Assembly: GCA_027296925.1 (NCBI GenBank)
Contig: JAPUIP010000147.1
Coordinates: 1-8,979, forward strand
DNA length: 8,979 bases
DNA from: Candidatus Poribacteria bacterium
GTDB lineage: Bacteria > Poribacteria > WGA-4E > PCPOR2b
Direction: 5' to 3'
Part shown: positions 1 to 6,501 of the stretch, in pieces
Layout: each line of letters starts with the position of its first letter
Position numbering within the stretch: the first letter of the stretch is position 1
Made by a program: the position numbers and the translations under genes
Notes under the pieces: generated by a model
The model's database searches: none
Seen by the model: the letters and a program-made list of their open reading frames with translations, nothing else
Told to the model about the DNA's origin: nothing

Positions 1-2
1 TT

Positions 3-1535
3 GCGCCGCAAGGCGTTGTCAAAGCGGATTCGGTAACAGTCTCTGCATTAGTTACGGATGAACAGTCTGACATTACAGGGGGCGCACTGACCGTTTTCTC
101 TCCGACTGGCGAAGAGATTCTCCGGGAAGAGATTGTTGCTGTTGAGGAGATGCCAGATGGCGAAGAAACGCCTGCTGGCGAGGTGGCTGAGGGTGAAGTG
201 GCCGAGGCCGCGGCGGTCTTCAGCGTACAGGTTAGCAACGAGGTCACGGGACTGACGGATGGCACATATACCGCGACAGTCGTTGCGCAGAGCGCCGGTG
301 GTACCTCAACGCGCACTTGGACCTTTACCGTTGAATTGGATAAAACGCCGCCGGAACTTGTGACGTTCTCTCCGCTGGGAGTGATTCGTACTGCCAGGCC
401 GGTTGCCTCTGCGACGGTGAGTGATGCCTCCGGGATTAACACTGATACACTCACGATTATCATCGCCGGTGTTACAGGAACACAGGGGTCGGGAAGACGC
501 TCTAGTCCCACCTCTACGACTGTCACATTCACGCCGCTGATTGATGTGACGCCTGGCCCGTACACCGTTCGCGTGACCGTGGAAGATGTTCATGGAAATC
601 GTACGGAGGCGGAATGGCGGTTTACGGTTGAACTGGATACCACGCCGCCAGCAATTACGACAACTTCCCCTCATGGGATTGTTCGGATTGACAAACCGTC
701 CATCTCTGTGTCAGCAAGCGATGATCTCTCCGGAGTGGATACGTTCGAGATTACGCCAAGAAATAGCAGGGGACAAGCAATCAACGGTGTAACCCAAGCA
801 ACGAGTGATTCCACCTCAGCCACTTTCACACCGACGGAGGCACTCGAGGGTGGCACATATACAGTTGATGTGAAAGTGACGGACAAGAGTGGAAATACAG
901 CCTCCAGCAAATGGAGTTTCACTGTGGAGTTCGATACGGTCGCCCCAAGCGTCACCAATCTGAGCCCGCAAGGAGCGGCTCGCGTCCTTGACCGTCGTCC
1001 GACCATTTCCGCAATTTACACCGATAATCAGACCGGCGTTGATGAAGCGTCGATTAAACTCTCCCTCGATGGGGTTGATATTACTGGCAACGCGGAGATT
1101 TCTGCAAACCAGGCTGTTTACACCCCGCCCGGTGACCTTGAATTTGGACCGCACACGGTGAAGCTCGAAGTTGCCGACTTAGCGCCGAAGGTAAACAGGG
1201 CAATTCAGGAATGGACCTTTATTGTCGAACTTGACAGATTTATCATGGTCAATCCACGGAATTTCCCGAACCCATTTACCGATTCAACCAACATTGCCTT
1301 CACGCTCTCACGGCCAGCAAGAGTAACTATCGAAATCTATGATATTACCTCTCGGCTTGTGAGGCAATTCCCAGAGGATGTGATAGAGGCCGGGCCGGTC
1401 AGAATCGAATGGGATGGCACAACAGGAGACGGTGAGAAACTGGCGCGGGGTGTCTACTTCTGCCAGATAATCGCCCATAGTGATTTCGAACCAGCCGCTG
1501 CTGTCTTGAAGATGGCGATAATGCGCGACGAGTAA
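3..1535 (+). CDS. Secreted Ig-repeat protein with FlgD-like/T9SS-like C-terminal module (5' truncated by window edge)
   Basis: The reading frame is open from the window edge (first full codon at 3), so the N-terminus and any signal peptide lie outside; the ATG at 150 is internal. The visible ~510 residues contain at least four Ig-like beta-sandwich modules, each ending in a W-x-FTVE-x-D(x)TPP-like linker followed by SP-x-G. Linker Asp codons lie at 339, 636, 933 and 1233, giving modules of 99, 99 and 100 residues. After 1233 comes a ~100-residue end domain starting NPRNFPNPF, with a TIEIYDITSRLVR strand and a WDGTTGDGEKLARGVYF strand. This is the pattern of FlgD_ig domains and of type A sorting domains of the type IX secretion system. 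The first visible module carries a Glu/Ala-rich insertion (about 105-225). Family knowledge suggests an exported surface or adhesive protein; its partner is unknown. The adjacent PorV-like gene supports a secretion link. A non-T9SS extracellular protein that merely uses a FlgD-type fold is the alternative. Confidence 0.85.
   Translation, partial: APQGVVKADSVTVSALVTDEQSDITGGALTVFSPTGEEILREEIVAVEEMPDGEETPAGEVAEGEVAEAAAVFSVQVSNEVTGLTDGTYTATVVAQSAGGTSTRTWTFTVELDKTPPELVTFSPLGVIRTARPVASATVSDASGINTDTLTIIIAGVTGTQGSGRRSSPTSTTVTFTPLIDVTPGPYTVRVTVEDVHGNRTEAEWRFTVELDTTPPAITTTSPHGIVRIDKPSISVSASDDLSGVDTFEITPRNSRGQAINGVTQATSDSTSATFTPTEALEGGTYTVDVKVTDKSGNTASSKWSFTVEFDTVAPSVTNLSPQGAARVLDRRPTISAIYTDNQTGVDEASIKLSLDGVDITGNAEISANQAVYTPPGDLEFGPHTVKLEVADLAPKVNRAIQEWTFIVELDRFIMVNPRNFPNPFTDSTNIAFTLSRPARVTIEIYDITSRLVRQFPEDVIEAGPVRIEWDGTTGDGEKLARGVYFCQIIAHSDFEPAAAVLKMAIMRDE
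339..1232 (+). repeat. Tandem Ig-like protein modules, 297/297/300 bp period
   Basis: Three complete modules run between conserved linker Asp codons at 339, 636, 933 and 1233. Each has the order DxTPP, SPxG, a beta-rich body with a T-x-TFTP or equivalent strand, a GxYTVxVxVxD strand and a closing W-x-F-x-VE. The DNA copies are clearly diverged, apart from short matches around the TTTACSGTTGAA linker, so this is an old domain array rather than a recent duplication. Confidence 0.85.
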
Positions 1536-1540
1536 AACGA

Positions 1541-1623
1541 AATGTAGCGTGCACGGCGGTGCCTCCTGACTGAGAGTTACGGTTGGGAGGTACCATCGCG
1601 CACGATGCGTTGCGCCTTACATT
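1541..1623. other. Large imperfect hairpin between the Ig-repeat and PorV-like genes
   Basis: Arms 1548-1566 and 1586-1604 can pair over 19 positions (15 Watson-Crick, 2 G-T, 2 mismatches), starting 12 bp after the stop codon. Weaker pairs continue into the loop. An outer AATGTA (1541-1546) matches TACATT (1618-1623). There is no T-tract, so it does not look like a standard intrinsic terminator. It could be an mRNA-stabilising or attenuating structure, or a palindromic interspersed repeat. The ATG at 1583 lies inside it, another reason to prefer the downstream start for the next gene. Confidence 0.55.
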
Positions 1624-1648
1624 CTGCTTTTACATGGAGGAGGATACA

Positions 1649-2590
1649 ATGTTTCGGACCAAGCAAAAATTGCTGTTTAGCTCACTCGGACTGCTCGCTT
1701 TTCTATTCTCTTGGGTACCGGTCTGCTTCGCAGAAATCAACGCGGCGCCGTATCTAGGTTTTGGCACTGGGGCTCGATCGATCGGCTTGGCGGGTGCATT
1801 TACGGCGATCGCCGATGATGCAACATCAACCGCCTGGAATCCTGCAGGCTTGCCATCAGTTGAGGATTTGGCCTTTCACATTTCTACCGCAAAGCTATCT
1901 CTCGATAGGAAATCCAGTTTTCTTGCCGTTGTCAAGAACTTCGATAACAAGCACGCAGTCGGATTTTCATGGACAAACACTGGCGTCGATGGCATACCGT
2001 TTCGTGATGCCCAGGATAATTTGGGGGATGCGTTTGATTTTGCGTCAAATGCGTTTGCACTGTCTTATGGGGTTTCGCTAGGGGATTTTAACATCGGCGG
2101 TAGTGCCCGTCTACTCACCGACAGTTTTGATCTCGAGGATACCGATGGTTCAAGCAAAACCGGTTTCGGTGGTATCGATCTTGGTGTTTTAGGGTATGCC
2201 GAGTCCAAAACTATCAGTTACGGAGCTGTGCTAAGAAATCTGGGTGGTTCCATTGGGGGCAGCGATCTGCCGGTCGTCCTAGATATCGGGTTTGCGTTTA
2301 AGCTGCTCCGGAAGAATACCGTTACCTTTTCTACAGATCTTGAACATCAGTTTGTAGATTTGGAAGAAAGCACAACGAGTGTGCGTATCGGGGCCGAGTA
2401 CTGGATCGCGAAGACGTTTGCCATTCGCGGTGGGGCAAGAGCCACCCGGGATCGACGGAGCCTGTTCGCCGGATTTGGCGTCAATGTCGGCGGTCTTCAG
2501 CTTGATTATGCCTTAAAACCGAGCGATAGTAGTGTCCATAAACTTGACGATGACGATACCCATTTTGTATCATTATCTTATAGATATTAG
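1649..2590 (+). CDS. PorV/UPF0164-type outer-membrane beta-barrel protein
   Basis: This 313-residue protein starts at the ATG at 1649, preceded by a strong GGAGGAGGA ribosome site (1636-1644). The ATG at 1583 would add 22 residues before the signal peptide and lies in a hairpin. Residues 1-28 form a signal peptide (basic MFRTKQK, a hydrophobic core, then VCFA before EINAAP). The mature start carries the family hallmark: GTGARSIGLAGAFTAIADDA followed by a WNPAGL motif. The rest alternates amphipathic strands with short turns and ends in an aromatic-terminated strand (VSLSYRY), as expected for an outer-membrane barrel. PorV in Bacteroidetes shuttles C-terminal-domain cargo in the type IX system, while other members of the broad family are uncharacterised. 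A gene for a possible cargo ends 113 bp upstream. The family call is firm; a true PorV role is inference. Confidence 0.88.
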   Translation: MFRTKQKLLFSSLGLLAFLFSWVPVCFAEINAAPYLGFGTGARSIGLAGAFTAIADDATSTAWNPAGLPSVEDLAFHISTAKLSLDRKSSFLAVVKNFDNKHAVGFSWTNTGVDGIPFRDAQDNLGDAFDFASNAFALSYGVSLGDFNIGGSARLLTDSFDLEDTDGSSKTGFGGIDLGVLGYAESKTISYGAVLRNLGGSIGGSDLPVVLDIGFAFKLLRKNTVTFSTDLEHQFVDLEESTTSVRIGAEYWIAKTFAIRGGARATRDRRSLFAGFGVNVGGLQLDYALKPSDSSVHKLDDDDTHFVSLSYRY

Positions 2591-2598
2591 TTATCTAT
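2579..2598. other. AT-rich inverted repeat spanning the PorV-like stop codon
   Basis: ATAGATA (2580-2586) and TATCTAT (2592-2598) are perfect inverted arms around a 5-base loop and include the TAG stop at 2588-2590. It is weak, and no T-tract follows, so it is unlikely to terminate transcription before the LysM gene, which begins 104 bp after the stop. Confidence 0.3.
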
Positions 2599-2694
2599 TG
2601 TCTCAAGTGAATACCTTAGTGGTGATCGCGTTGAAATTGGCGTCTCACTAAATATTCAACATTCAATAATTGATTATACGAAGGAGAATGTCCC

Positions 2695-3555
2695 ATGAAG
2701 ACGATGAAATCCACCGCTCGCTTGTCACTCATTGTTTATATCTGCACGTTTCTGACTGGGGCTCCATTTGTTCTATCCGCCTCTGCCAAAATTACCCCGA
2801 AGGATGTCAATGGGGGAACGCAGTTAATCACAATCAAAAAAGGCGATACACTCTGGGCGCTCGCCAAAAAGTATCTAAACGATCCGTTCAAGTGGAACGA
2901 ACTTCGGGAATATAATGAATTTACCAATCCCGATATGATCTATCCCCAAGAAGAGTTGCGAATCCCAGCCGCTGTGGCAAGAAGGGTACTGGACACTGAA
3001 ATTTTTGAGGCTGCCGTAACCAAAGCCGAGATTGAAGAACTGAAGGCACAAGTGGAGTCGGCGAGCAAAGGGGTAACAGCTTCAGCGGAGACACTGAAAA
3101 GTCTCAAGACTGAAATTGAGGAACTTCGCAATCAGAACCAAGAACTGCATGAGAGTCTGAAATCGTTGAGTACGGAGGTTCAAGATGCCGCAAAATCCGA
3201 TACGCAAGCGATTGAACAACTCGACGCCTCCTTGAATGCGAAGCGGCAAGCGACCCAAAAGGAGATTGCGGCAATTGGCAGTCAGATTGCCACCTTGGAA
3301 AAGAACCTCGATGAGAAAACCGCTGACTTGGGCAGATATCAGATGGGTGTTGATGCGCTGAACGCTAGCATTCAGTCGCTTGCAGCCGGGCTTGAACAAA
3401 ACCAGAAGGCTATGGCTGAACTTAAGGAAAAAATCAGAGAAGCTGAAGGCCCGACGGAAGAACCCACCAAGAGTAAACGCGCATTCGCGATTGTCGCCGC
3501 GATGGCTGGTGGCGTTGCATGGCTCGTTGTCAACGCCATAGGCAGCTCGGACTAA
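2695..3555 (+). CDS. LysM-domain, coiled-coil envelope protein with C-terminal hydrophobic anchor
   Basis: This 286-residue protein starts at the ATG at 2695, preceded by AAGGAG at 2681-2686 with an 8-base spacer. Residues 1-31 form a signal peptide ending in SASA before KITP. Residues 44-91 are one LysM domain (IKKGDTLWALAKKYL, then N-P-D-x-I-x-P), a fold that binds N-acetylglucosamine-containing glycans such as peptidoglycan. Residues about 100-250 are a long Glu/Lys/Gln/Leu-rich coiled coil. Residues 263-282 form a hydrophobic Gly/Ala helix preceded by KSKR and followed by only GSSD. The likely role is an envelope spacer or scaffold tied to the cell wall. It lies 104 bp after the PorV-like gene, with no convincing terminator between them, and a strong terminator follows it. 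The three domains are clear; the function and the partner are not. Confidence 0.85.
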   Translation: MKTMKSTARLSLIVYICTFLTGAPFVLSASAKITPKDVNGGTQLITIKKGDTLWALAKKYLNDPFKWNELREYNEFTNPDMIYPQEELRIPAAVARRVLDTEIFEAAVTKAEIEELKAQVESASKGVTASAETLKSLKTEIEELRNQNQELHESLKSLSTEVQDAAKSDTQAIEQLDASLNAKRQATQKEIAAIGSQIATLEKNLDEKTADLGRYQMGVDALNASIQSLAAGLEQNQKAMAELKEKIREAEGPTEEPTKSKRAFAIVAAMAGGVAWLVVNAIGSSD

Positions 3556-3556
3556 C

Positions 3557-3568
3557 CTTTTCGAAAAG
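3557..3568. other. Perfect 12-bp palindrome just after the LysM gene stop
   Basis: CTTTTCGAAAAG is a perfect palindrome beginning 2 bp after the TAA stop. It has no loop and is not followed by a T-tract. It could be a protein-binding site or chance; the real terminator is 17 bp further on. Confidence 0.3.
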
Positions 3569-3584
3569 ATGTCCTCTTCTATTC

Positions 3585-3649
3585 AGGCAGGGGAAGTGCT
3601 TGAAGGGATTTCCTGTTGTAAGAATCTTTAAGCGCACCCCTGCCTTTTT
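3585..3649 (+). terminator. Strong rho-independent terminator after the LysM gene
   Basis: AGGCAGGGG (3585-3593) pairs perfectly with CCCCTGCCT (3637-3645). After a small internal loop the stem continues with about 11 more pairs (GTGCTTGAAGG with the bases before 3636, including three G-T pairs). A run of five T follows (3645-3649). It closes the envelope-gene group and separates it from the AccA-like gene. Confidence 0.9.
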
Positions 3650-3724
3650 CATGTTTGGGCAGCACGTCTATATAAATCAGGGGCGTACGGTAGAGTAGGG
3701 CAGAGCTGGCACGGGCGTGGGTAC

Positions 3725-4324
3725 ATGGATTATTCGGAGAGATTTCAATACACAATCGATCGGTTCATCGAACTCTACGGAGATCGAACCGAGGGCCTCG
3801 GAAATGAAATCCGTGCGGGGTTCGCATGGTTACAAGAAATTAGGTTTGTTCTCATAGCCATGAACGAAGGAGTTGTGCAGCATCCGTCAAGTTGGCGGCG
3901 TCTATCTCGGCTACTTGGCCTAGCTCAACACTTCAGACGTCCTGTCCTGTTATGGAACCTTTCGTTGCAGGCGGCGCCGGCGGATTCGAGCCCCACTTTG
4001 CTGGACAGGAGTACCGCCCAAAATAGCCAATTGCGATTGATGAAACTGCCGCTACCTATCATCTCTGTGTTTGATGGGGAAGTCCAGAGACTACTTGCAT
4101 CGGATCTTGCGGCGGTTGATGCTGCGGTGCTTATACAAAATCAGTCTGAGCCGCAGCATCTGTCCGCTTCGATGAATAAAAGCCTACCGATATTGGTAAG
4201 AATAACAGATAATGTCCTTGACCTCAAGTCACACATTTTAGCGTTGCTGGATCAGATTTCAACAGTTCCGCCCGAAACGTTGGTCCACGGTCGGATTGGT
4301 CGAGTTCGTAGACTGGTGGGGTAG
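3725..4324 (+). CDS. Shortened, probably inactive AccA-like (carboxyltransferase alpha) protein
   Basis: This 199-residue protein starts at the ATG at 3725; the ribosome site is poor and no better in-frame start is visible. From memory of AccA, three blocks align. RFQYTIDRFIELYGDR (6-21) matches the YTLDY...F.EL.GDR block. HPSSWRRLSRLLGLAQHF (53-70) aligns without gaps to the P-x-GY-RKALRLM-x-MAE-x-F helix. RLMKLPLPIISVFDGE (about 104-119) matches RLxVPVxxxVxGE. The catalytic and substrate-binding parts are missing: DTPGA is replaced by NLSLQ, GEGGSGGA by GEVQRLL, and the loop after the KG of the first strand is deleted. The N-terminal helical region and the C-terminal extension of typical ~320-residue AccA are also absent. 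I infer a crotonase-fold pseudoenzyme or regulatory relative rather than a working carboxyltransferase subunit. The neighbouring phosphatidyltransferase suggests a lipid link. It could also be a decaying paralogue, but the frame is intact. Confidence 0.55.
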   Translation: MDYSERFQYTIDRFIELYGDRTEGLGNEIRAGFAWLQEIRFVLIAMNEGVVQHPSSWRRLSRLLGLAQHFRRPVLLWNLSLQAAPADSSPTLLDRSTAQNSQLRLMKLPLPIISVFDGEVQRLLASDLAAVDAAVLIQNQSEPQHLSASMNKSLPILVRITDNVLDLKSHILALLDQISTVPPETLVHGRIGRVRRLVG

Positions 4325-4336
4325 GTCATTGATCTC

Positions 4337-4352
4337 TGGCGCCATCTATGCT
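4337..4352 (+). promoter_or_regulatory. Possible sigma-54 (-24/-12) promoter before the phosphatidyltransferase gene
   Basis: TGGCGC-CATCT-ATGCT keeps the required GG-N10-GC spacing and differs from TGGCAC-N5-TTGCW at two consensus positions. The predicted start would be near 4363, about 79 bp before the ATG at 4442. No upstream dyad like those near 8507-8604 was seen, so a chance match is quite possible. Confidence 0.25.
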
Positions 4353-4441
4353 AAATTTCTCTACGGGGCTAGCCGTTCGACTTTGAGGTTGGAGATTTAA
4401 CAAACTGTCTTATTGCAACAGACACACAACGGATCTTGGTC

Positions 4442-5068
4442 ATGTTTGAAGCAAAATTCAGAGCCAAAATCAGTGCAGTGCTTTTACCCATCGCGCAGGG
4501 GCTTGCTTCGGTCGGCATCACTGCGAATATGATTACTCTGCTCGGTCTGTTAGTTAATCTAGTCGCAGCCTTCTACCTGGCAACGAATCGGCTCGTACCG
4601 GCGGGACTCTTAATTCTGTTGGCTGCGAGTTTCGACATGATGGATGGGGCAGTTGCGCGTGCAAGAATGACGACCAACTCGTCGGGCGCCTTATTGGATT
4701 CTGTAATCGATCGGTATTCTGAGGCGTTTGTATTTCTCGGTGCGCTCATCTATTTTTATCGCTTATCGAATTTCTCCGGGGTCATACTGGTTTTTGCAGC
4801 GATGATTGGATCGATACTTGTCAGCTACGTCCGTGCGAGGGCGGAAGGCCTCCAGATTGAGTGTAAGGTTGGGCTCATGCAGCGCCCTGAGCGGATTATT
4901 TTATTAGCATTAGGGGTTCTCGTTCAAGGTTTGATTCCCGCTAAATTTGCTGCTCTGCAATCGAGTGCACTGATTCTCCTGAGTGTTTTTGCCATTCTCG
5001 CCGTTACTTCCCATATCACCGCCGTCCACCGGCTTATCTTTTCTTGTCGCCAACTCAGTAATCGCTGA
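4442..5068 (+). CDS. CDP-alcohol phosphatidyltransferase (phospholipid head-group synthase)
   Basis: This is a 208-residue integral membrane protein. The ATG at 4442 is chosen over an in-frame TTG two codons upstream; only a weak GGA (4431-4433) precedes it. Residues 65-90 hold the full catalytic signature D-x2-DG-x2-AR-x8-G-x3-D-x3-D, with D65, D68, D86 and D90 as metal ligands or catalytic residues. About six hydrophobic segments surround it. Enzymes of this family transfer a phosphatidyl group from CDP-diacylglycerol to an alcohol such as glycerol phosphate, serine or inositol phosphate. The SYVRARAEGL and GLMQRPERIILL motifs after the signature resemble, from memory, the phosphatidylinositol-phosphate/archaetidylinositol-phosphate synthase branch, but the acceptor is not certain. 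It follows the AccA-like gene by 117 bp and converges on the regulator gene ending at 5119. Confidence 0.9.
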   Translation: MFEAKFRAKISAVLLPIAQGLASVGITANMITLLGLLVNLVAAFYLATNRLVPAGLLILLAASFDMMDGAVARARMTTNSSGALLDSVIDRYSEAFVFLGALIYFYRLSNFSGVILVFAAMIGSILVSYVRARAEGLQIECKVGLMQRPERIILLALGVLVQGLIPAKFAALQSSALILLSVFAILAVTSHITAVHRLIFSCRQLSNR

Positions 5069-5118
5069 AACCTTCCTGTGCACTCCATTCCGCCTCGACA
5101 AAGCGCCCCGGCACCGAA

Positions 5119-6501
5119 TTACTCTGTCGGCTCCTCCTTCAACTTGTATAACAGCCCGCGACGGCTGATACCCAATAATTCCGCAGCTTTTGTCCTGTTG
5201 CCTTCCGTTAGTTCTAACGCACGATTAATTAACTGGCTCTCCGTCTGCTCAAGCACTTCGTTAAGGAGGCCCTTAAGATCGAATTGGTTTTCCGGGATGA
5301 TTACATGGACCTTCGCGTCAGAGAAATGGACTTTATCCGGTAGGTCTTCAGGTTGGATAATCTCACTATCACACATGACAACCGCTTGTTCAATGGCGTT
5401 CTGCAGTTCCCGGATATTACCCGGCCAACTATAATTCATAAGTGCTTCCATTGCGTCAGGAGCAATCATGCGGATGGAACGGTTGTGCGTTTCAGTGAAC
5501 TTCGCAAGGAAATGTTTGGCAAGCAACGGAATGTCTTCCCGCCGATGCCGCAAACGCGGTAGGTGGATGGAAACGACATTCAAGCGATAGTAAAAATCCT
5601 CCCGAAATTCGCCTTGTTCAACGGCCTTCTCAAGATCTCGGTTCGTCGCAGCAATGATACGCAAATCCACCTCAATCGGTTGATTATCTCCAACACGCCG
5701 GATTTCTCCTTCCTGAATTGCCCGAAGCAGCTTAACCTGCAGAGCGGGGGGCAATTCACCAATCTCGTCAAGAAATAGCGTACTTCCAGATGCCTCCTCG
5801 AACAATCCCTTCTTGACTCCCGTTGCCCCTGTGAACGCTCCTTTCGCATGACCAAAAAGCTCACTCTCCAGCAGTTCCGCAGGGATTGAACTACAATTAA
5901 TCGTGATCATTGGGCTCTCACGTCGCGGGCTATTGTAGTGGATAGCGCGTGCGATTAACTCTTTGCCGGTGCCACTCTCACCGGTGATCAATACGGTACT
6001 TTCCGTATCGATCACCTTGCGGAGACGACTGAAAACGGCTTTAATGGGCGGACTCACGCCGATGATATTGTCAAAGGAATATTCCTGATTCAACTGACGT
6101 TTGAAATGTTTGTTCTCCTCAATCAACCGCTTCTGCTGAATTGCCTTCTTGACGAGAATTAATACCTCTTCAGTGTTATACATCTTTGTGATATAAGAAT
6201 ACGCTCCCTGCTGCATTGCAGTGACTGCGTTTTCAATCGTCCCATACGCTGTAATTATGATGAAAGGCGTATCCGGCTGAATCTGCTTGAGGACATGCAG
6301 TACCTCCATACCATCAATGCGAGGCATGCGCAGATCGCAAAGCACCAGATCATAGATCGACGTACTTAACATCTCTATGGCTTCGGCGCCGTCCTCAACG
6401 GATTCAACGGCGTATCCCGCCCGTTCTAGAATAATTGTGAGCGTTTTGCGTACATGAAACTCATCGTCAACAACAAGGATCTTGTGAAGAGTCGCTTTCA
6501 T
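5119..6501 (-). CDS. NtrC-family sigma-54-dependent response regulator
   Basis: This 460-residue protein has the usual three-domain layout. The receiver (about 6-120) has acidic residues D12/D13, phospho-acceptor D56, T84 and K106. The AAA+ domain (about 142-375) has Walker A GESGTGKE (174-181), the sigma-54 contact loop GAFTGA (221-226) and Walker B LFLDE ending at D245/E246. A Fis-type helix-turn-helix sits at the C-terminus (NRTKAAELLGISRRGLLYKL). The ATG at 6501 is preferred because AGAAGG lies 8 bases upstream; a GTG three codons earlier has no such spacing. The gene overlaps the kinase gene by 35 bp, suggesting coupled translation. All sigma-54-activation motifs are intact. One oddity is the receiver K106, followed by Met instead of the usual cis-Pro. 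Its likely targets include the twin dyads at 8507-8604. Confidence 0.95.
   Translation of the reverse strand: MKATLHKILVVDDEFHVRKTLTIILERAGYAVESVEDGAEAIEMLSTSIYDLVLCDLRMPRIDGMEVLHVLKQIQPDTPFIIITAYGTIENAVTAMQQGAYSYITKMYNTEEVLILVKKAIQQKRLIEENKHFKRQLNQEYSFDNIIGVSPPIKAVFSRLRKVIDTESTVLITGESGTGKELIARAIHYNSPRRESPMITINCSSIPAELLESELFGHAKGAFTGATGVKKGLFEEASGSTLFLDEIGELPPALQVKLLRAIQEGEIRRVGDNQPIEVDLRIIAATNRDLEKAVEQGEFREDFYYRLNVVSIHLPRLRHRREDIPLLAKHFLAKFTETHNRSIRMIAPDAMEALMNYSWPGNIRELQNAIEQAVVMCDSEIIQPEDLPDKVHFSDAKVHVIIPENQFDLKGLLNEVLEQTESQLINRALELTEGNRTKAAELLGISRRGLLYKLKEEPTE

Noticed and set aside
1583..1648. Upstream ATG start for the PorV-like protein
   Set aside because: It would place 22 non-signal residues before a clear signal peptide and lies in the hairpin; the ATG at 1649 has a near-perfect ribosome site.
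3707..3722. Sigma-54 promoter at TGGCACGGGCGTGGGT
   Set aside because: The -24 half matches, but the -12 half lacks GC, and the predicted start would fall after the ATG at 3725.
3650..3724. Sigma-70 promoter before the AccA-like gene (TATATAAAT at 3669-3677)
   Set aside because: The -10-like sequence is plausible, but no acceptable -35 box lies at 16-18 bases.
5069..5118. Terminator between the convergent phosphatidyltransferase and NtrC-type genes
   Set aside because: No stable stem followed by a T-run was found on either strand in this 50-bp gap.
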